From: Leucobacter sp042726155
GTDB taxonomy: Bacteria; Actinomycetota; Actinomycetes; Actinomycetales; Microbacteriaceae
Direction: 5' to 3'
Length of the DNA: 64,000 bases
NCBI RefSeq assembly: GCF_042726155.1
Contig: NZ_JBHXHV010000004.1
Span: 310,001-374,000, forward strand
The notes under the pieces were generated by a model. The model was not told the DNA's origin and did no database searches. It saw only the letters and a list, made by a program, of their open reading frames with translations. A program made the translations under genes and the position numbers. Shown here in pieces: positions 41,968 to 50,349 of the stretch. Each line of letters opens with the position of its first letter. The stretch's first letter is position 1.

Positions 41968-42804
41968 ATGAAATTCGACTGGGACTACTTCTGGCAGAGC
42001 CTCTTCACGCCGAGTGAGAGCTTCCTCAACGGACTCGCCCTCACCGTCGTGATCTCGGTGATCGCGATGGCGCTCGCCTTGATCTTGGGCCTCCTCATTG
42101 CGCTCATGGGCCGCAGCCGCTTCGTGCCGCTGCGCATTCTCGCGAGCCTCTACATCTGGATCATTCGCGGCACTCCGCTGCTCGTGCAACTCGTCATCAT
42201 CTATACGGGCTTCGCCGCAGCGAACCTCTTCCGCTTTGAGGATTTCACGCTGGGGCTGCGCCTCGAAGAGGTCACCGTCGGCATCCTCATCAAGGGCGCC
42301 GTGCAGGCCGCAATCGTCGCACTGATGCTCAACGAAAGCGCCTACATCTCCGAGATCGTGCGCGGCGGCCTCGAGTCCATTGAAAAGGGACAAACCGAGG
42401 CCGCACTCTCCCTCGGCATGACCCCGCTCGGGGCGATGCGCTGGATCATTGTGCCGCAGGCGATTCGCGTCATGGTGCCGCCACTTGGCAACTCATTCAA
42501 CGGGCTCATGAAGAGCACCTCGATCCTCTCCATCATCGGCGTGGCCGAGATGTTCCAGGTCAGTAGCTCAATGAGCGCGGCGACGTTCAAGGTGTTCGAG
42601 ATTTATATCGTCGTCGCCCTCTACTATCTGCTGTTGACGACGGTCTGGACCGTCATTCAGACGCAGATCGAGAATTGGCTCAACGCGAAGGCCGGTCTCC
42701 CGAAGGCCGAGTCGGTCTGGAAGCGCCTGTTCGGCTTCCGCAGCAAGCGTGATCGCCTCGCCCCGAAGAGCCCGATCGCCGACCTGGAAGGAGTCGCGGC
42801 ATGA
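41968..42804 (+). CDS. ABC transporter permease, polar amino acid (HisM/GlnP type)
   Basis: 278 aa, five helices. Family marks: SFLNGLALTVVISVIAMALA, YIWIIRGTPLLVQLVIIYTG, ESAYISEIVRGGLESIEKGQ and the EAA loop EAALSLGMTPLGAMRWIIVP. C-terminal basic tail contacts the ATPase. GGAAAG before the ATG. Stop overlaps the ATPase start (ATGA). Confidence 0.93.
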   Translation: MKFDWDYFWQSLFTPSESFLNGLALTVVISVIAMALALILGLLIALMGRSRFVPLRILASLYIWIIRGTPLLVQLVIIYTGFAAANLFRFEDFTLGLRLEEVTVGILIKGAVQAAIVALMLNESAYISEIVRGGLESIEKGQTEAALSLGMTPLGAMRWIIVPQAIRVMVPPLGNSFNGLMKSTSILSIIGVAEMFQVSSSMSAATFKVFEIYIVVALYYLLLTTVWTVIQTQIENWLNAKAGLPKAESVWKRLFGFRSKRDRLAPKSPIADLEGVAA

Positions 42805-43607
42805 GCGCGACCACCGAGTACACCGCCCCCGTCAGCATCACCGACGGCCCCATCGTGCGCACGGTCGCCATCAACAAGTGGTTCGACGACCGTCACATCC
42901 TTCACGATGTTTCGCTCGAGATCGATCGCGGCGAGGTTGTCGTGCTCGTGGGCCCGTCGGGCGCCGGCAAGACCACGTTTCTGCGCACCCTGAACCGGTT
43001 GGAACCGATCGACGGCGGCGAGATCTACGTGAACGGCCAGCGCATCGGCGAGCGAGTGCGCGAAAACGGCAGCGTCAGCGAGATCTCGGCGAAGGCGCTC
43101 GCCGAACAGCGATCCGACATCGGTTTCGTGTTTCAGCACTTCAATCTCTTCCCGCACATGACCGTGCTCGAGAACATCTGGCACGCCCCCGTGCGAGTGA
43201 AGGGCGAGAAAAAGGCTGACGCGATCGCGTACGCGCGCGAACTGCTTGAGCGGGTCGGGCTCTCCGACAAGGCCGACGTGCGACCTCGTTCGCTCTCGGG
43301 CGGGCAGCAGCAGCGCGTGGCCATCGCCCGCGCGCTGGCAATGCGACCGGCGCTGATGCTGTTCGATGAGCCGACGAGCGCGCTCGACCCCGAGATGGTC
43401 GGCGAGGTGCTGCAGGTCATGAAGGATCTCGCGAAGGCGGGCATGACGATGATCATCGTGAGCCACGAGATGGGGTTCACTCGCGAGGTGGCGGATCGCG
43501 TCGTCATCATGGACGCGGGCGCCATCATCGAGCAGGGCGACCCCGAGCTCGTCTTCACGAACCCGAGCCACGAGCGCACCCGCCAGTTCCTCTCAAAAAT
43601 CCTCTAA
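42801..43607 (+). CDS. ABC transporter ATP-binding protein, polar amino acid (GlnQ/HisP type)
   Basis: 268 aa. Walker A GPSGAGKT, Q-loop FQHFNLFPHMTVLENI, signature LSGGQQQR, Walker B LMLFDEPTSALDP, H-loop SHEMGFTREV. Energises the importer. It carries a slightly longer segment between Walker A and the Q-loop than HisP. Last gene of the operon; a 24-bp palindrome follows 48 nt later. Confidence 0.93.
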   Translation: MSATTEYTAPVSITDGPIVRTVAINKWFDDRHILHDVSLEIDRGEVVVLVGPSGAGKTTFLRTLNRLEPIDGGEIYVNGQRIGERVRENGSVSEISAKALAEQRSDIGFVFQHFNLFPHMTVLENIWHAPVRVKGEKKADAIAYARELLERVGLSDKADVRPRSLSGGQQQRVAIARALAMRPALMLFDEPTSALDPEMVGEVLQVMKDLAKAGMTMIIVSHEMGFTREVADRVVIMDAGAIIEQGDPELVFTNPSHERTRQFLSKIL

Positions 43608-43655
43608 CACCTCACCTCAACCCTCAACCCTCATCCCACCCACCCACCCTTCGGC

Positions 43656-43713
43656 AGCGGGGTAACTATTGGTGCGTGTCGTGCGTGCAACACGCACCAA
43701 TAGTTACCCCGCT
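43656..43713. repeat. Intergenic palindrome, family B copy 3
   Basis: 24-bp perfect arms (43656-43679 and 43690-43713; outer AGCGGGGTAACT), 10-nt loop. Same outer sequence and geometry as copy 1 but different inner bases, with both arms changed together. At the convergent end of the importer operon and the MFS pair. Confidence 0.85.
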
Positions 43714-43783
43714 TCGGAGGGCGCCAGCGGACAGAGGCGCCAGCGGGCGATGGGCGCCAGCGGGCGGCCGGCGGCCGCGCGGG

Positions 43784-43942
43784 TCAGGCGCCGAAGAGGG
43801 CCGGGATCTTCAGGACGAGCTGCCAGAGCCCGTATCCGAATGGGATGATCACCCACGCCCAGGCGAGCGCGATCAGCGGTTTCGGCACCGGCCTCTCCTG
43901 CACCTGCACCTGCGCGGCCCCCTGCGAAGTTTGCTCAGCCAC
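43784..43942 (-). CDS. MFS transporter small subunit
   Basis: 52 aa. GTG 43942 has AAAGGA upstream and overlaps the end of the MFS gene by 8 nt. One transmembrane helix (PLIALAWAWVIIPFGYGLWQL) after a Gln-rich polar start. Matches the short protein that accompanies OFA-type MFS carriers in many bacteria, presumed an accessory subunit. Confidence 0.8.
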   Translation of the reverse strand: MAEQTSQGAAQVQVQERPVPKPLIALAWAWVIIPFGYGLWQLVLKIPALFGA

Positions 43943-45371
43943 GTGCGGTCCTTTCAGTCGTCGAGCGTGCCGGTTCGGTGCGGGCCGAGGCGGCCGCTCC
44001 CGTATCCGGCTCGAAGAAGCGCGCATTCACCGGTCGAATCAGTTCGTTGCAGACGAACCCGACGATCAGCAGCGCGATCATGATGATGAAGGCGGTCTTG
44101 AACGCCGGCGGCCCGGTCAGCCCGGCCTCGTGCTGGTGTTCGGAGATCGCGTTCACGATCAGCGGCCCCAGCACACCCGCTGTCGACCACGCGGTGAGCA
44201 GACGACCATGGATCGCGCCCACCTGGTAGGTGCCGAACAGGTCGCGCAGGTACGCGGGCACGGTTGCGAAGCCCGCGCCGTAGAACGACAGGATCACGAT
44301 CGCGCAGACGATAAACAGCGGCTTGTTTTGATCCCCCATGAGGATGATGGCGAGGTATAGCAGCGCCCCCACACCGAGATACAGGCGGTACATGTTCTTG
44401 CGCCCGACCCGGTCGGAAAGCGCCGACCACCCGAGTCGCCCGAGCGAATTCGCGAGCGACAGAATAGCCACGAAGCCTGCGGCGGCCGCCACAACGCCGG
44501 TCGTGCCTGGGAAGTACTCCTGGAAAATCGGCGAGGCCTTTTCTAGGATGCCGATGCCCGCGGTCACGTTGAAGCAGAGCACCACCCACAGCAGCCAGAA
44601 CTGCGGCGTCTTGATCGCGTTCTTTGCCGAGACGTTGTTCGTCGTGATCAGCCCGTGCGACTTCACCGCCGAGGGATCCCAGCCGGTGGGCTGCCAGCCC
44701 GGAGCCGGCACGCGAATCAGCATCCACCCGAGCGCCATGAACACCGAGTAAATGAGCGCGAGCACAACGAACGTCAACCCAATGCCCGCCGGATCAGGCA
44801 CGTGCTCGGCGATTCCGTTTGCCGGATCGGCCGCAACGTAGTTGCCACCGAACGCCGTGAGCAGGCTATTGCCGAGCGGGGCCGCGATGAGCGCACCACC
44901 ACCGAAACCCATGATCGCGATGCCCGTCGCGAGGCCGGGGCGGTCGGGGAACCACTTCATCAGTGTCGACACGGGCGAGATGTACCCGATGCCGAGAGCG
45001 ACCCCGAAGACGCCACCGTAGCCGAGCAGGATTAGCCAGTACTGGCTCGTGTAGAAGCCGAGCGCGGCGAGCAGGAACCCCACGAGGAAGCAGGACGACG
45101 ACACGACCATCGCCCACCGCGGGCCGCGGGAGTCGACGCGCGTGCCGAAGATGGCCGCCGACAAACCGAGCACGATAATGGCGATCGTGAACGGAAGCGC
45201 GCTCTGCACCTCCGACACCCCGAGCCCGTGCTCGAGGGCCGGCTTGAACACGCTCCACCCGTATGCCTGTCCGATCGACAGGTGGATCGAGAGTGCCGCC
45301 GGCGGCACGAGCCAGCGCGACCAGCCCGGCCTCGCCTCGATGCGTCTACGCTCCAAGAAACCCGCGCTCAT
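43935..45371 (-). CDS. MFS transporter, oxalate/formate antiporter (OFA) family
   Basis: 478 aa, 12 helices. OFA features: LSIGQAYGWSVFKPALEHGL near the first helix, GYISPVSTLMKWFPDRPGLA and GRLGWSALSDRVGRKNMYRL. Carries a small carboxylate or related anion; substrate unknown. ATG 45371 is chosen because GGAG sits 5 nt before it; an ATG 15 nt upstream is the alternative. Followed by its small subunit gene. Confidence 0.9.
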   Translation of the reverse strand: MSAGFLERRRIEARPGWSRWLVPPAALSIHLSIGQAYGWSVFKPALEHGLGVSEVQSALPFTIAIIVLGLSAAIFGTRVDSRGPRWAMVVSSSCFLVGFLLAALGFYTSQYWLILLGYGGVFGVALGIGYISPVSTLMKWFPDRPGLATGIAIMGFGGGALIAAPLGNSLLTAFGGNYVAADPANGIAEHVPDPAGIGLTFVVLALIYSVFMALGWMLIRVPAPGWQPTGWDPSAVKSHGLITTNNVSAKNAIKTPQFWLLWVVLCFNVTAGIGILEKASPIFQEYFPGTTGVVAAAAGFVAILSLANSLGRLGWSALSDRVGRKNMYRLYLGVGALLYLAIILMGDQNKPLFIVCAIVILSFYGAGFATVPAYLRDLFGTYQVGAIHGRLLTAWSTAGVLGPLIVNAISEHQHEAGLTGPPAFKTAFIIMIALLIVGFVCNELIRPVNARFFEPDTGAAASARTEPARSTTERTARG

Positions 45372-45509
45372 AAGTTCTCCGTTCATCGCGGAGCCGTGGC
45401 CACCGACGAGCGGTAACCGGCGACTTCGTTGTCTCCGTGTACTTGTGCATCGCAGCTTACTTCATAGCGTTTCCATCGGGCGCACTTGCGGCGTTGGAAG
45501 TTGCTCCAA

Positions 45510-46064
45510 TTATTGGGGAGCGAGACCCAAATCGTCGAGCCCGATCGCGTAGCGGTACTCGAAGCCAGCCGCCTCAATGCGCTCCTTGGCAGGGGCCTGG
45601 CGATCCACCACGACCGCGACCGCAGCGATCTCGGCCCCGACCTTTTGCAGCGCCTCGATCGCTTTCAGCGGCGAGCCGCCCGTCGTTGACGTGTCTTCGA
45701 CCACCACGACGCGCTTGCCCTCGAGATCGGGGCCCTCAACCTGACGGCCCCGGCCATGATCCTTCGGCTCCTTGCGCACGACGAACGAGTCGTAGACCTT
45801 GCCCTGCGCGACGCCCTGGTGCATGATCGCTGACGCGATCGGGTCTGCACCCATCGTCAGCCCGCCAACCGCGACGACGCCGTCGATGTCATCAATGAGA
45901 TCAAGCATGACCTGACCGATGAGAGGCGCCGCGCGGTGGTCGAGGCTCAGCTTGCGCAGATCGATGTAATAGGTCGCCTTCTTACCGCTCGTGAGGGTGA
46001 AGTCGCCGTGGAAGACGGCCTCACTCGTGATGAGTTCGATGAGCTGTTCGCGCGCAGTGGTCAT
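45510..46064 (-). CDS. pyrE: Orotate phosphoribosyltransferase
   Basis: 184 aa. PRPP-binding motif VVVVEDTSTTGGSPLKAI; KATYYIDLRKLSLDHRA substrate loop; GVVAVGGLTMGADPIASAI. Converts orotate to OMP in pyrimidine synthesis. Start ATG 46064, 7 nt after TAGAAT, is leaderless. Stands alone, 22 nt after an unrelated ABC ATPase on the same strand. Confidence 0.95.
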   Translation of the reverse strand: MTTAREQLIELITSEAVFHGDFTLTSGKKATYYIDLRKLSLDHRAAPLIGQVMLDLIDDIDGVVAVGGLTMGADPIASAIMHQGVAQGKVYDSFVVRKEPKDHGRGRQVEGPDLEGKRVVVVEDTSTTGGSPLKAIEALQKVGAEIAAVAVVVDRQAPAKERIEAAGFEYRYAIGLDDLGLAPQ

Positions 46065-46071
46065 GCTGCCG

Positions 46072-46077
46072 ATTCTA
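46072..46077 (-). promoter_or_regulatory. -10 element for pyrE leaderless transcript
   Basis: TAGAAT on the minus strand, 7 nt before ATG 46064. Confidence 0.55.
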
Positions 46078-46086
46078 CCGGCGGTG

Positions 46087-46908
46087 TCAGGCCACGCTCT
46101 CCAAGAAGTTGCGCGTGCGCTGGCGCTGCGGGTTGTCGATCACCTCGTGCGGCGGCCCCGCCTCGACGATCACGCCGCCGTCCATGAACGCCACCTGATC
46201 GGCGACGCCGCGGGCAAAACCTATCTCGTGGGTCACCACGATCATGGTCATGCCCTCCGCGGCGAGCTCGCGCATCACCTCGAGCACGTCGCCAACCAGC
46301 TCGGGATCGAGCGCGGAGGTCGGCTCGTCGAACAGCATCACCTTCGGGTCCATCGCGAGCGCGCGCGCAATCGCCACGCGCTGCTGCTGACCGCCAGAGA
46401 GCTGCGCGGGGTAGTGCCCCGTGAACTCCCCGAGGCCCACGCGTTCGAGCAGCTCGATCGCGCGCGACTTGGCGACACCGCGCGCGGCGCCGACCACGCC
46501 GATGGGCGCCTCACACACGTTCTCGAGCGCGGTCAGGTGCGGAAACAGGTTGAACTTCTGAAACACCATGCCGATGCTGCGGCGCTGGCGGGCGATCTGA
46601 CGCGGGGTCATCTCGTGGATCTTCGCACCGGCCTGGCGGTACCCGATCAATTCACCGTCGACGATGATGCGGCCACCGTCGATGGTTTCGAGGTGGTTGA
46701 CGCAGCGCAGCAGCGTCGATTTGCCAGAGCCCGAGGGCCCGAGCAGAACGGTCACGGTGCCAGCGGGCACGGCGAGCGACACGTCGCGCAGCACCTGGTG
46801 GGCCCCGAAACTCTTGCGCACGCGCCGAATCTGCACGAGCGCGTCGGGGACGACGGCGGGGGCTGCGACGGGGGCTCCGGGGGCTCCGGCGGGGGCGACT
46901 GCGGTCAT
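46087..46908 (-). CDS. ABC transporter ATP-binding protein, polar amino acid
   Basis: 273 aa. Ala/Pro-rich N-terminal 20 residues, then Walker A GPSGSGKS, Q-loop FQKFNLFPHLTALENV, signature LSGGQQQR, Walker B VMLFDEPTSALDP, H-loop THEIGFARGV. GlnQ/HisP type. ATG overlaps the permease stop (ATGA). Operon order is binding protein, permease, ATPase on the minus strand. Confidence 0.93.
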   Translation of the reverse strand: MTAVAPAGAPGAPVAAPAVVPDALVQIRRVRKSFGAHQVLRDVSLAVPAGTVTVLLGPSGSGKSTLLRCVNHLETIDGGRIIVDGELIGYRQAGAKIHEMTPRQIARQRRSIGMVFQKFNLFPHLTALENVCEAPIGVVGAARGVAKSRAIELLERVGLGEFTGHYPAQLSGGQQQRVAIARALAMDPKVMLFDEPTSALDPELVGDVLEVMRELAAEGMTMIVVTHEIGFARGVADQVAFMDGGVIVEAGPPHEVIDNPQRQRTRNFLESVA

Positions 46909-47894
46909 GATCCAACCACCTCTACGGTTGTCGTTGCTGGTGCGGGGGCCGGCCCCGCCTGGCGCGAGCTGAATGCACGCTTGATTCGCTGGAAGGGGGT
47001 GGGCGGCAGATTGCGCGAACTGCCTCGGCCGTAACGGCGTTCGAGGTAGTACTGCGGAATCGAGAGCACGCTCGTCATGAAGAGGTACCAGGCGCTCACG
47101 ACGAGCAGCAGCTCGACCTGCTTCAGGTTCGACGACGAGATCACCGACGCCTGCGTGTAGAGCTCCATCACCGCGATCACCGACAGCAGCGACGTGTTCT
47201 TCAGCATCGAGATCAGCTCGTTGCCCATCGGCGGAATGATGACGCGCATGGCCTGCGGCAGCAGCACGCGGCGAAACGTGTAGAGCGGCGACATGCCGAG
47301 CGAGTAAGCGGCCTCACGCTGGCCCTCGTCGACCGACATCATGCCGGCGCGAACGATCTCGGAGGAGTACGCGGCCTGGTTCAGGGTGAGCGCGAGCAGA
47401 CCGGCCACGAACGGTGTGACCAGGCTGTTCGTGTCCACTGACCAGAACACGACGTCGGTCAACGGGATCCCGAGCGTGATTTGATCGAACAGCAGCCCGA
47501 GGTAGCCCCAGAGCACGATCTGCACGAGCACGGGAGTGCCGCGGAACGCCCACACGTAGAACCACGCGACGGTGGTGAGCACCGGGTTCGACGCCAGTCG
47601 CATCGACGCAATCACGATGGCGAGCAGCGTCGAGACGACCATTGAAACCACGGTGATGACGATCGTGAGCCAGACGCCCTCGATGATGCGCGGATCGAAC
47701 AGGAACTCACCGACGGTGTCGAAGTCGAGGTTCGGGTTCGTCGCGATCACGATGATGAATGCGACGACGAGCGCGAGCACCACCACGGCGCTGACCCAGC
47801 GCCACGGCCGACGCAGCGGGATCGCGACGACGTCGTCCTCGGTGCTCAGCTCGGGCACCGTCGCCCCCGCCAGTGCAGGCTGGGTCGTGGTCAC
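46905..47894 (-). CDS. ABC transporter permease, polar amino acid
   Basis: 329 aa, longer than usual because of a hydrophobic N-terminal extension (WVSAVVVLALVVAFIIVIAT) and a basic C-terminal tail. HisM/GlnP features: FYVWAFRGTPVLVQIVLWGY, NQAAYSSEIVRAGMMSVDEG and the EAA loop EAAYSLGMSPLYTFRRVLLP. ATG overlaps the binding-protein stop. Confidence 0.92.
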   Translation of the reverse strand: MTTTQPALAGATVPELSTEDDVVAIPLRRPWRWVSAVVVLALVVAFIIVIATNPNLDFDTVGEFLFDPRIIEGVWLTIVITVVSMVVSTLLAIVIASMRLASNPVLTTVAWFYVWAFRGTPVLVQIVLWGYLGLLFDQITLGIPLTDVVFWSVDTNSLVTPFVAGLLALTLNQAAYSSEIVRAGMMSVDEGQREAAYSLGMSPLYTFRRVLLPQAMRVIIPPMGNELISMLKNTSLLSVIAVMELYTQASVISSSNLKQVELLLVVSAWYLFMTSVLSIPQYYLERRYGRGSSRNLPPTPFQRIKRAFSSRQAGPAPAPATTTVEVVGS

Positions 47895-48841
47895 GAGGCG
47901 TCCGATCCCTGGTTGATTTCGGCGGAATCAACTGCGTAGGCCTCAATGCCGTTGCGCTCAAGCACCTTCGTGTAAGTTCCCTCCTCGATCAGCGCCTGCA
48001 ATGCCTGGCGCACGGCCTCGACCAGCTCAGTGTCGCTCTTCAGCACACCGATGCCGCTGTAGACCGGGTTGAAGCCCGCCGGGTTCTTCGGATCGCGTAC
48101 GATCTCGAAGGCGTCGCCGTCTTCCGTGGTAGCCACGACGTACTCCGCAACCACTGCGTCAGCGGTGTAGGCCTGGCTTTTGCCCGCGCGCAGCGCGGTC
48201 TGCGCGTCGAGGTCGCTCGGCAGTTCCATGACGTTCACGTCGCAGTCCATCGCGCGCAGCAGCTCGCCCTGCACGGTCGCCTTCTGCACCGAGACGGTCT
48301 TGCCGCAGAGATCCTCCTGCGTGGTGATCTTGTCGGGGTTGCCCTTCTTTACGGCGATTGCGAACCCGCCGTGCGTGTAATCGACAAAGCTCAGCGTCTT
48401 CTGGCGCTCGGGCGTATCGTTCATGCCACTCATGATGATGTCGTTCTTGTTGGCCTGGAGCGACGGAATCACCGAGTCGAACGCCTGCTTGTTGAGCGAG
48501 ACATCGATACCGAGCTTCTGCCCGATCAAGCGACCCAGTTCGGGATCAAACCCGATCTCACGGTTGTCTTTGTCGTACATCGCCATCGGCGGGAACGGGA
48601 TGTCGACGGCAATGTTGATGACGCCGGCCTTCACGATGTCTTCGGGCAGGAGCTTCGTCAGGCTCTCGTCGGCGGTCGTCGAGATCTCGTCGCCGGTCGG
48701 GAGGCTCGAACTCGCAGCGGATCCCTTGTCTCCCGAATCAGTCGACCCGCCGCCCGATCCGCCGCTTGAGCAGCCGACGAGCGTGAGGGCGGCGACGGCC
48801 GCGAGCGAGAGAAGCGTTACCGCGTTGGATTTGGTGTGCAT
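47891..48841 (-). CDS. ABC transporter substrate-binding lipoprotein, polar amino acid (SBP family 3)
   Basis: 316 aa from ATG 48841 (GAAGGAA 6 nt upstream; an upstream GTG/ATG is less likely). Lipobox LTLVGC and a Gly/Ser-rich linker. Fold marks: DIVKAGVINIAVDIPFPPMA, GFDPELGRLIGQKLGIDV, FDSVIPSLQANKNDIIMSGM and IEEGTYTKVLERNGIEAYAV. First gene of the importer. It lies 76 nt after lysA on the same strand, so a basic amino acid such as lysine or DAP is a possible ligand, by context only. Confidence 0.92.
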   Translation of the reverse strand: MHTKSNAVTLLSLAAVAALTLVGCSSGGSGGGSTDSGDKGSAASSSLPTGDEISTTADESLTKLLPEDIVKAGVINIAVDIPFPPMAMYDKDNREIGFDPELGRLIGQKLGIDVSLNKQAFDSVIPSLQANKNDIIMSGMNDTPERQKTLSFVDYTHGGFAIAVKKGNPDKITTQEDLCGKTVSVQKATVQGELLRAMDCDVNVMELPSDLDAQTALRAGKSQAYTADAVVAEYVVATTEDGDAFEIVRDPKNPAGFNPVYSGIGVLKSDTELVEAVRQALQALIEEGTYTKVLERNGIEAYAVDSAEINQGSDAS

Positions 48842-48917
48842 GAGAGGTTCCTTCGTCATTGGAGGGGTAAGGCGTGAGGAGCGGCGGTGCGAGCCCGCTA
48901 GCGCCGCAGCGAGCTCG

Positions 48918-50219
48918 CTACAGCTGGGCCGCCGGTGAGTGCAGCGCGAGCAGGTCTTCGTAGGTCTCGCGGCGGGCGACGAGCCGAGCCTCGCCGTCGC
49001 CCACGAAGACGATTGCGGGCTTGAGCGCGCCGTTGTAGTTGTTCGACATTGTGTAGGAGTAGGCGCCCGTCGTGGCCATCACCACGAGGTCGCCGACCTG
49101 CGTCTCGGGGAACGGCGCACCGTCAACGAGCAGGTCGCCCGATTCGCACTGCCGACCGACGAGCTGCACCGATTCACTCCAGGGTTCGTTGAGTCGGTCT
49201 GCGACGATCGCCTCGTAGCGCTGGTGCGTGAGGGCGACGTCGAGCTGATCGGCCATGCCGCCGTCGACCGCCACGAAGACGTTGCCGGTGCGCTTCACCG
49301 AGACGACGCGATACAGGGTGACCCCGGCGCGCGCCACGACGGCGCGGCCCGGCTCGATCATGAGCTTCGCGTCAGCAGGCAGGTGCTCGCGCGCGGCCTC
49401 TACGATCGAATCAAGGTAAGCGTCGACCTCTGGCGCCTCTTCGCCCGGCGTGTACGTCACGCCAAGCCCCCCGCCGACGTCGTAGGTCGCGAACGTACCC
49501 GCGGTGGAGATGTTGCGCACGGCCTCGGCAAACTGATGCGTGTTCAGGATCTGCGATCCGATGTGCAGGTGCACGCCCTCGAACCGCATGAGCGGGTGCG
49601 CGCGCATCCGCTCGATCGCGCGGTGCGCCTGATCCATCGGAAGGCCGAACTTCGAGTCTTCGCCGCCAGTCGCTTGCGAAGCGTGGGTCTCGGCCTCGAC
49701 GCCGGGGATTACGCGAAGCAGCAGGTTCTGCGGGCGCTCGAGCAGGCGCTCGAGACGGTCGAGCTCGTCTTCGTTGTCGACGATGATCGCGCCGATGCCC
49801 GCTTCGAGCGCCATCGTGAGCTCGGCATCGGTTTTGGCGTTGCCGTGGAAGTAGATGCGTTCGGGGGCCACCCCTGCGGCGAGCGCGAGGCGAAGCTCGC
49901 CGCCGCCGGCGACGTCCACCGAGAGGCCCTCTTCGTGCGCGACGCGGTACATGCCGACGATGGGCAGCGACTTCGATGCGAAGAGCACCTCGGAGTTCGG
50001 CCAGCGCTGACGCAGCCCGTCGACGAAGCGGCGAATCTGGCGGCGGAGGCCGGTCTCGTCGATGATGTGGAGAGGCGTACCGTAGCGCTCGGCGAGCACG
50101 TCAACGGGAACGCCGCCGATCGCCAGGATGCCAGCCGCGGTTGCCGTCGATTCCTCCGGCAGCACATCCCAGAGTTGATTCAGCCGATGGCCGACCTCTG
50201 ATGTGACGTTCGCGTGCAT
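48918..50219 (-). CDS. lysA: Diaminopimelate decarboxylase
   Basis: 433 aa. PLP-dependent fold-III decarboxylase: Lys in VLFASKSLPI, VHLHIGSQIL, GGGLGVTYTPGEEAPEVDAY, EPGRAVVARAG, QCESGDLLVDG (CESxD) and ATTGAYSYTMSNNYNGALKP. Converts meso-DAP to lysine. The FASK context differs from the more usual AFKA, so a related basic-amino-acid substrate is possible. The gene is divergent from a PucR regulator and followed by an amino-acid ABC importer, an unusual setting for a biosynthetic lysA. Confidence 0.88.
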   Translation of the reverse strand: MHANVTSEVGHRLNQLWDVLPEESTATAAGILAIGGVPVDVLAERYGTPLHIIDETGLRRQIRRFVDGLRQRWPNSEVLFASKSLPIVGMYRVAHEEGLSVDVAGGGELRLALAAGVAPERIYFHGNAKTDAELTMALEAGIGAIIVDNEDELDRLERLLERPQNLLLRVIPGVEAETHASQATGGEDSKFGLPMDQAHRAIERMRAHPLMRFEGVHLHIGSQILNTHQFAEAVRNISTAGTFATYDVGGGLGVTYTPGEEAPEVDAYLDSIVEAAREHLPADAKLMIEPGRAVVARAGVTLYRVVSVKRTGNVFVAVDGGMADQLDVALTHQRYEAIVADRLNEPWSESVQLVGRQCESGDLLVDGAPFPETQVGDLVVMATTGAYSYTMSNNYNGALKPAIVFVGDGEARLVARRETYEDLLALHSPAAQL

Positions 50220-50349
50220 GCGGGACTCCGTTCGCTTCGTTGCGGCTGTGCTGCGTGTGCTGCTCGTGCTGCGTGTGCTGGTTCTGCTGTTGACGACGAT
50301 ATGCGAGTCCGTGCGCGCAAGACTTAGAGATTTCGCATATGTTTGACGG
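50220..50349. promoter_or_regulatory. Divergent lysA / pucR-type regulatory region with direct repeats
   Basis: A 15-bp sequence GTGCTGCGTGTGCTG occurs twice, at 50248-50262 and 50266-50280 (period 18), in front of lysA. TATGTT at 50338-50343 is the -10 of the leaderless PucR-type gene (ATG 6 nt later). The repeats are candidate regulator sites. Confidence 0.5.

Noticed and set aside
50241..50280. Possible variable tandem array upstream of lysA
   Set aside because: Only two units are present; better described as a direct repeat and possible regulator sites.
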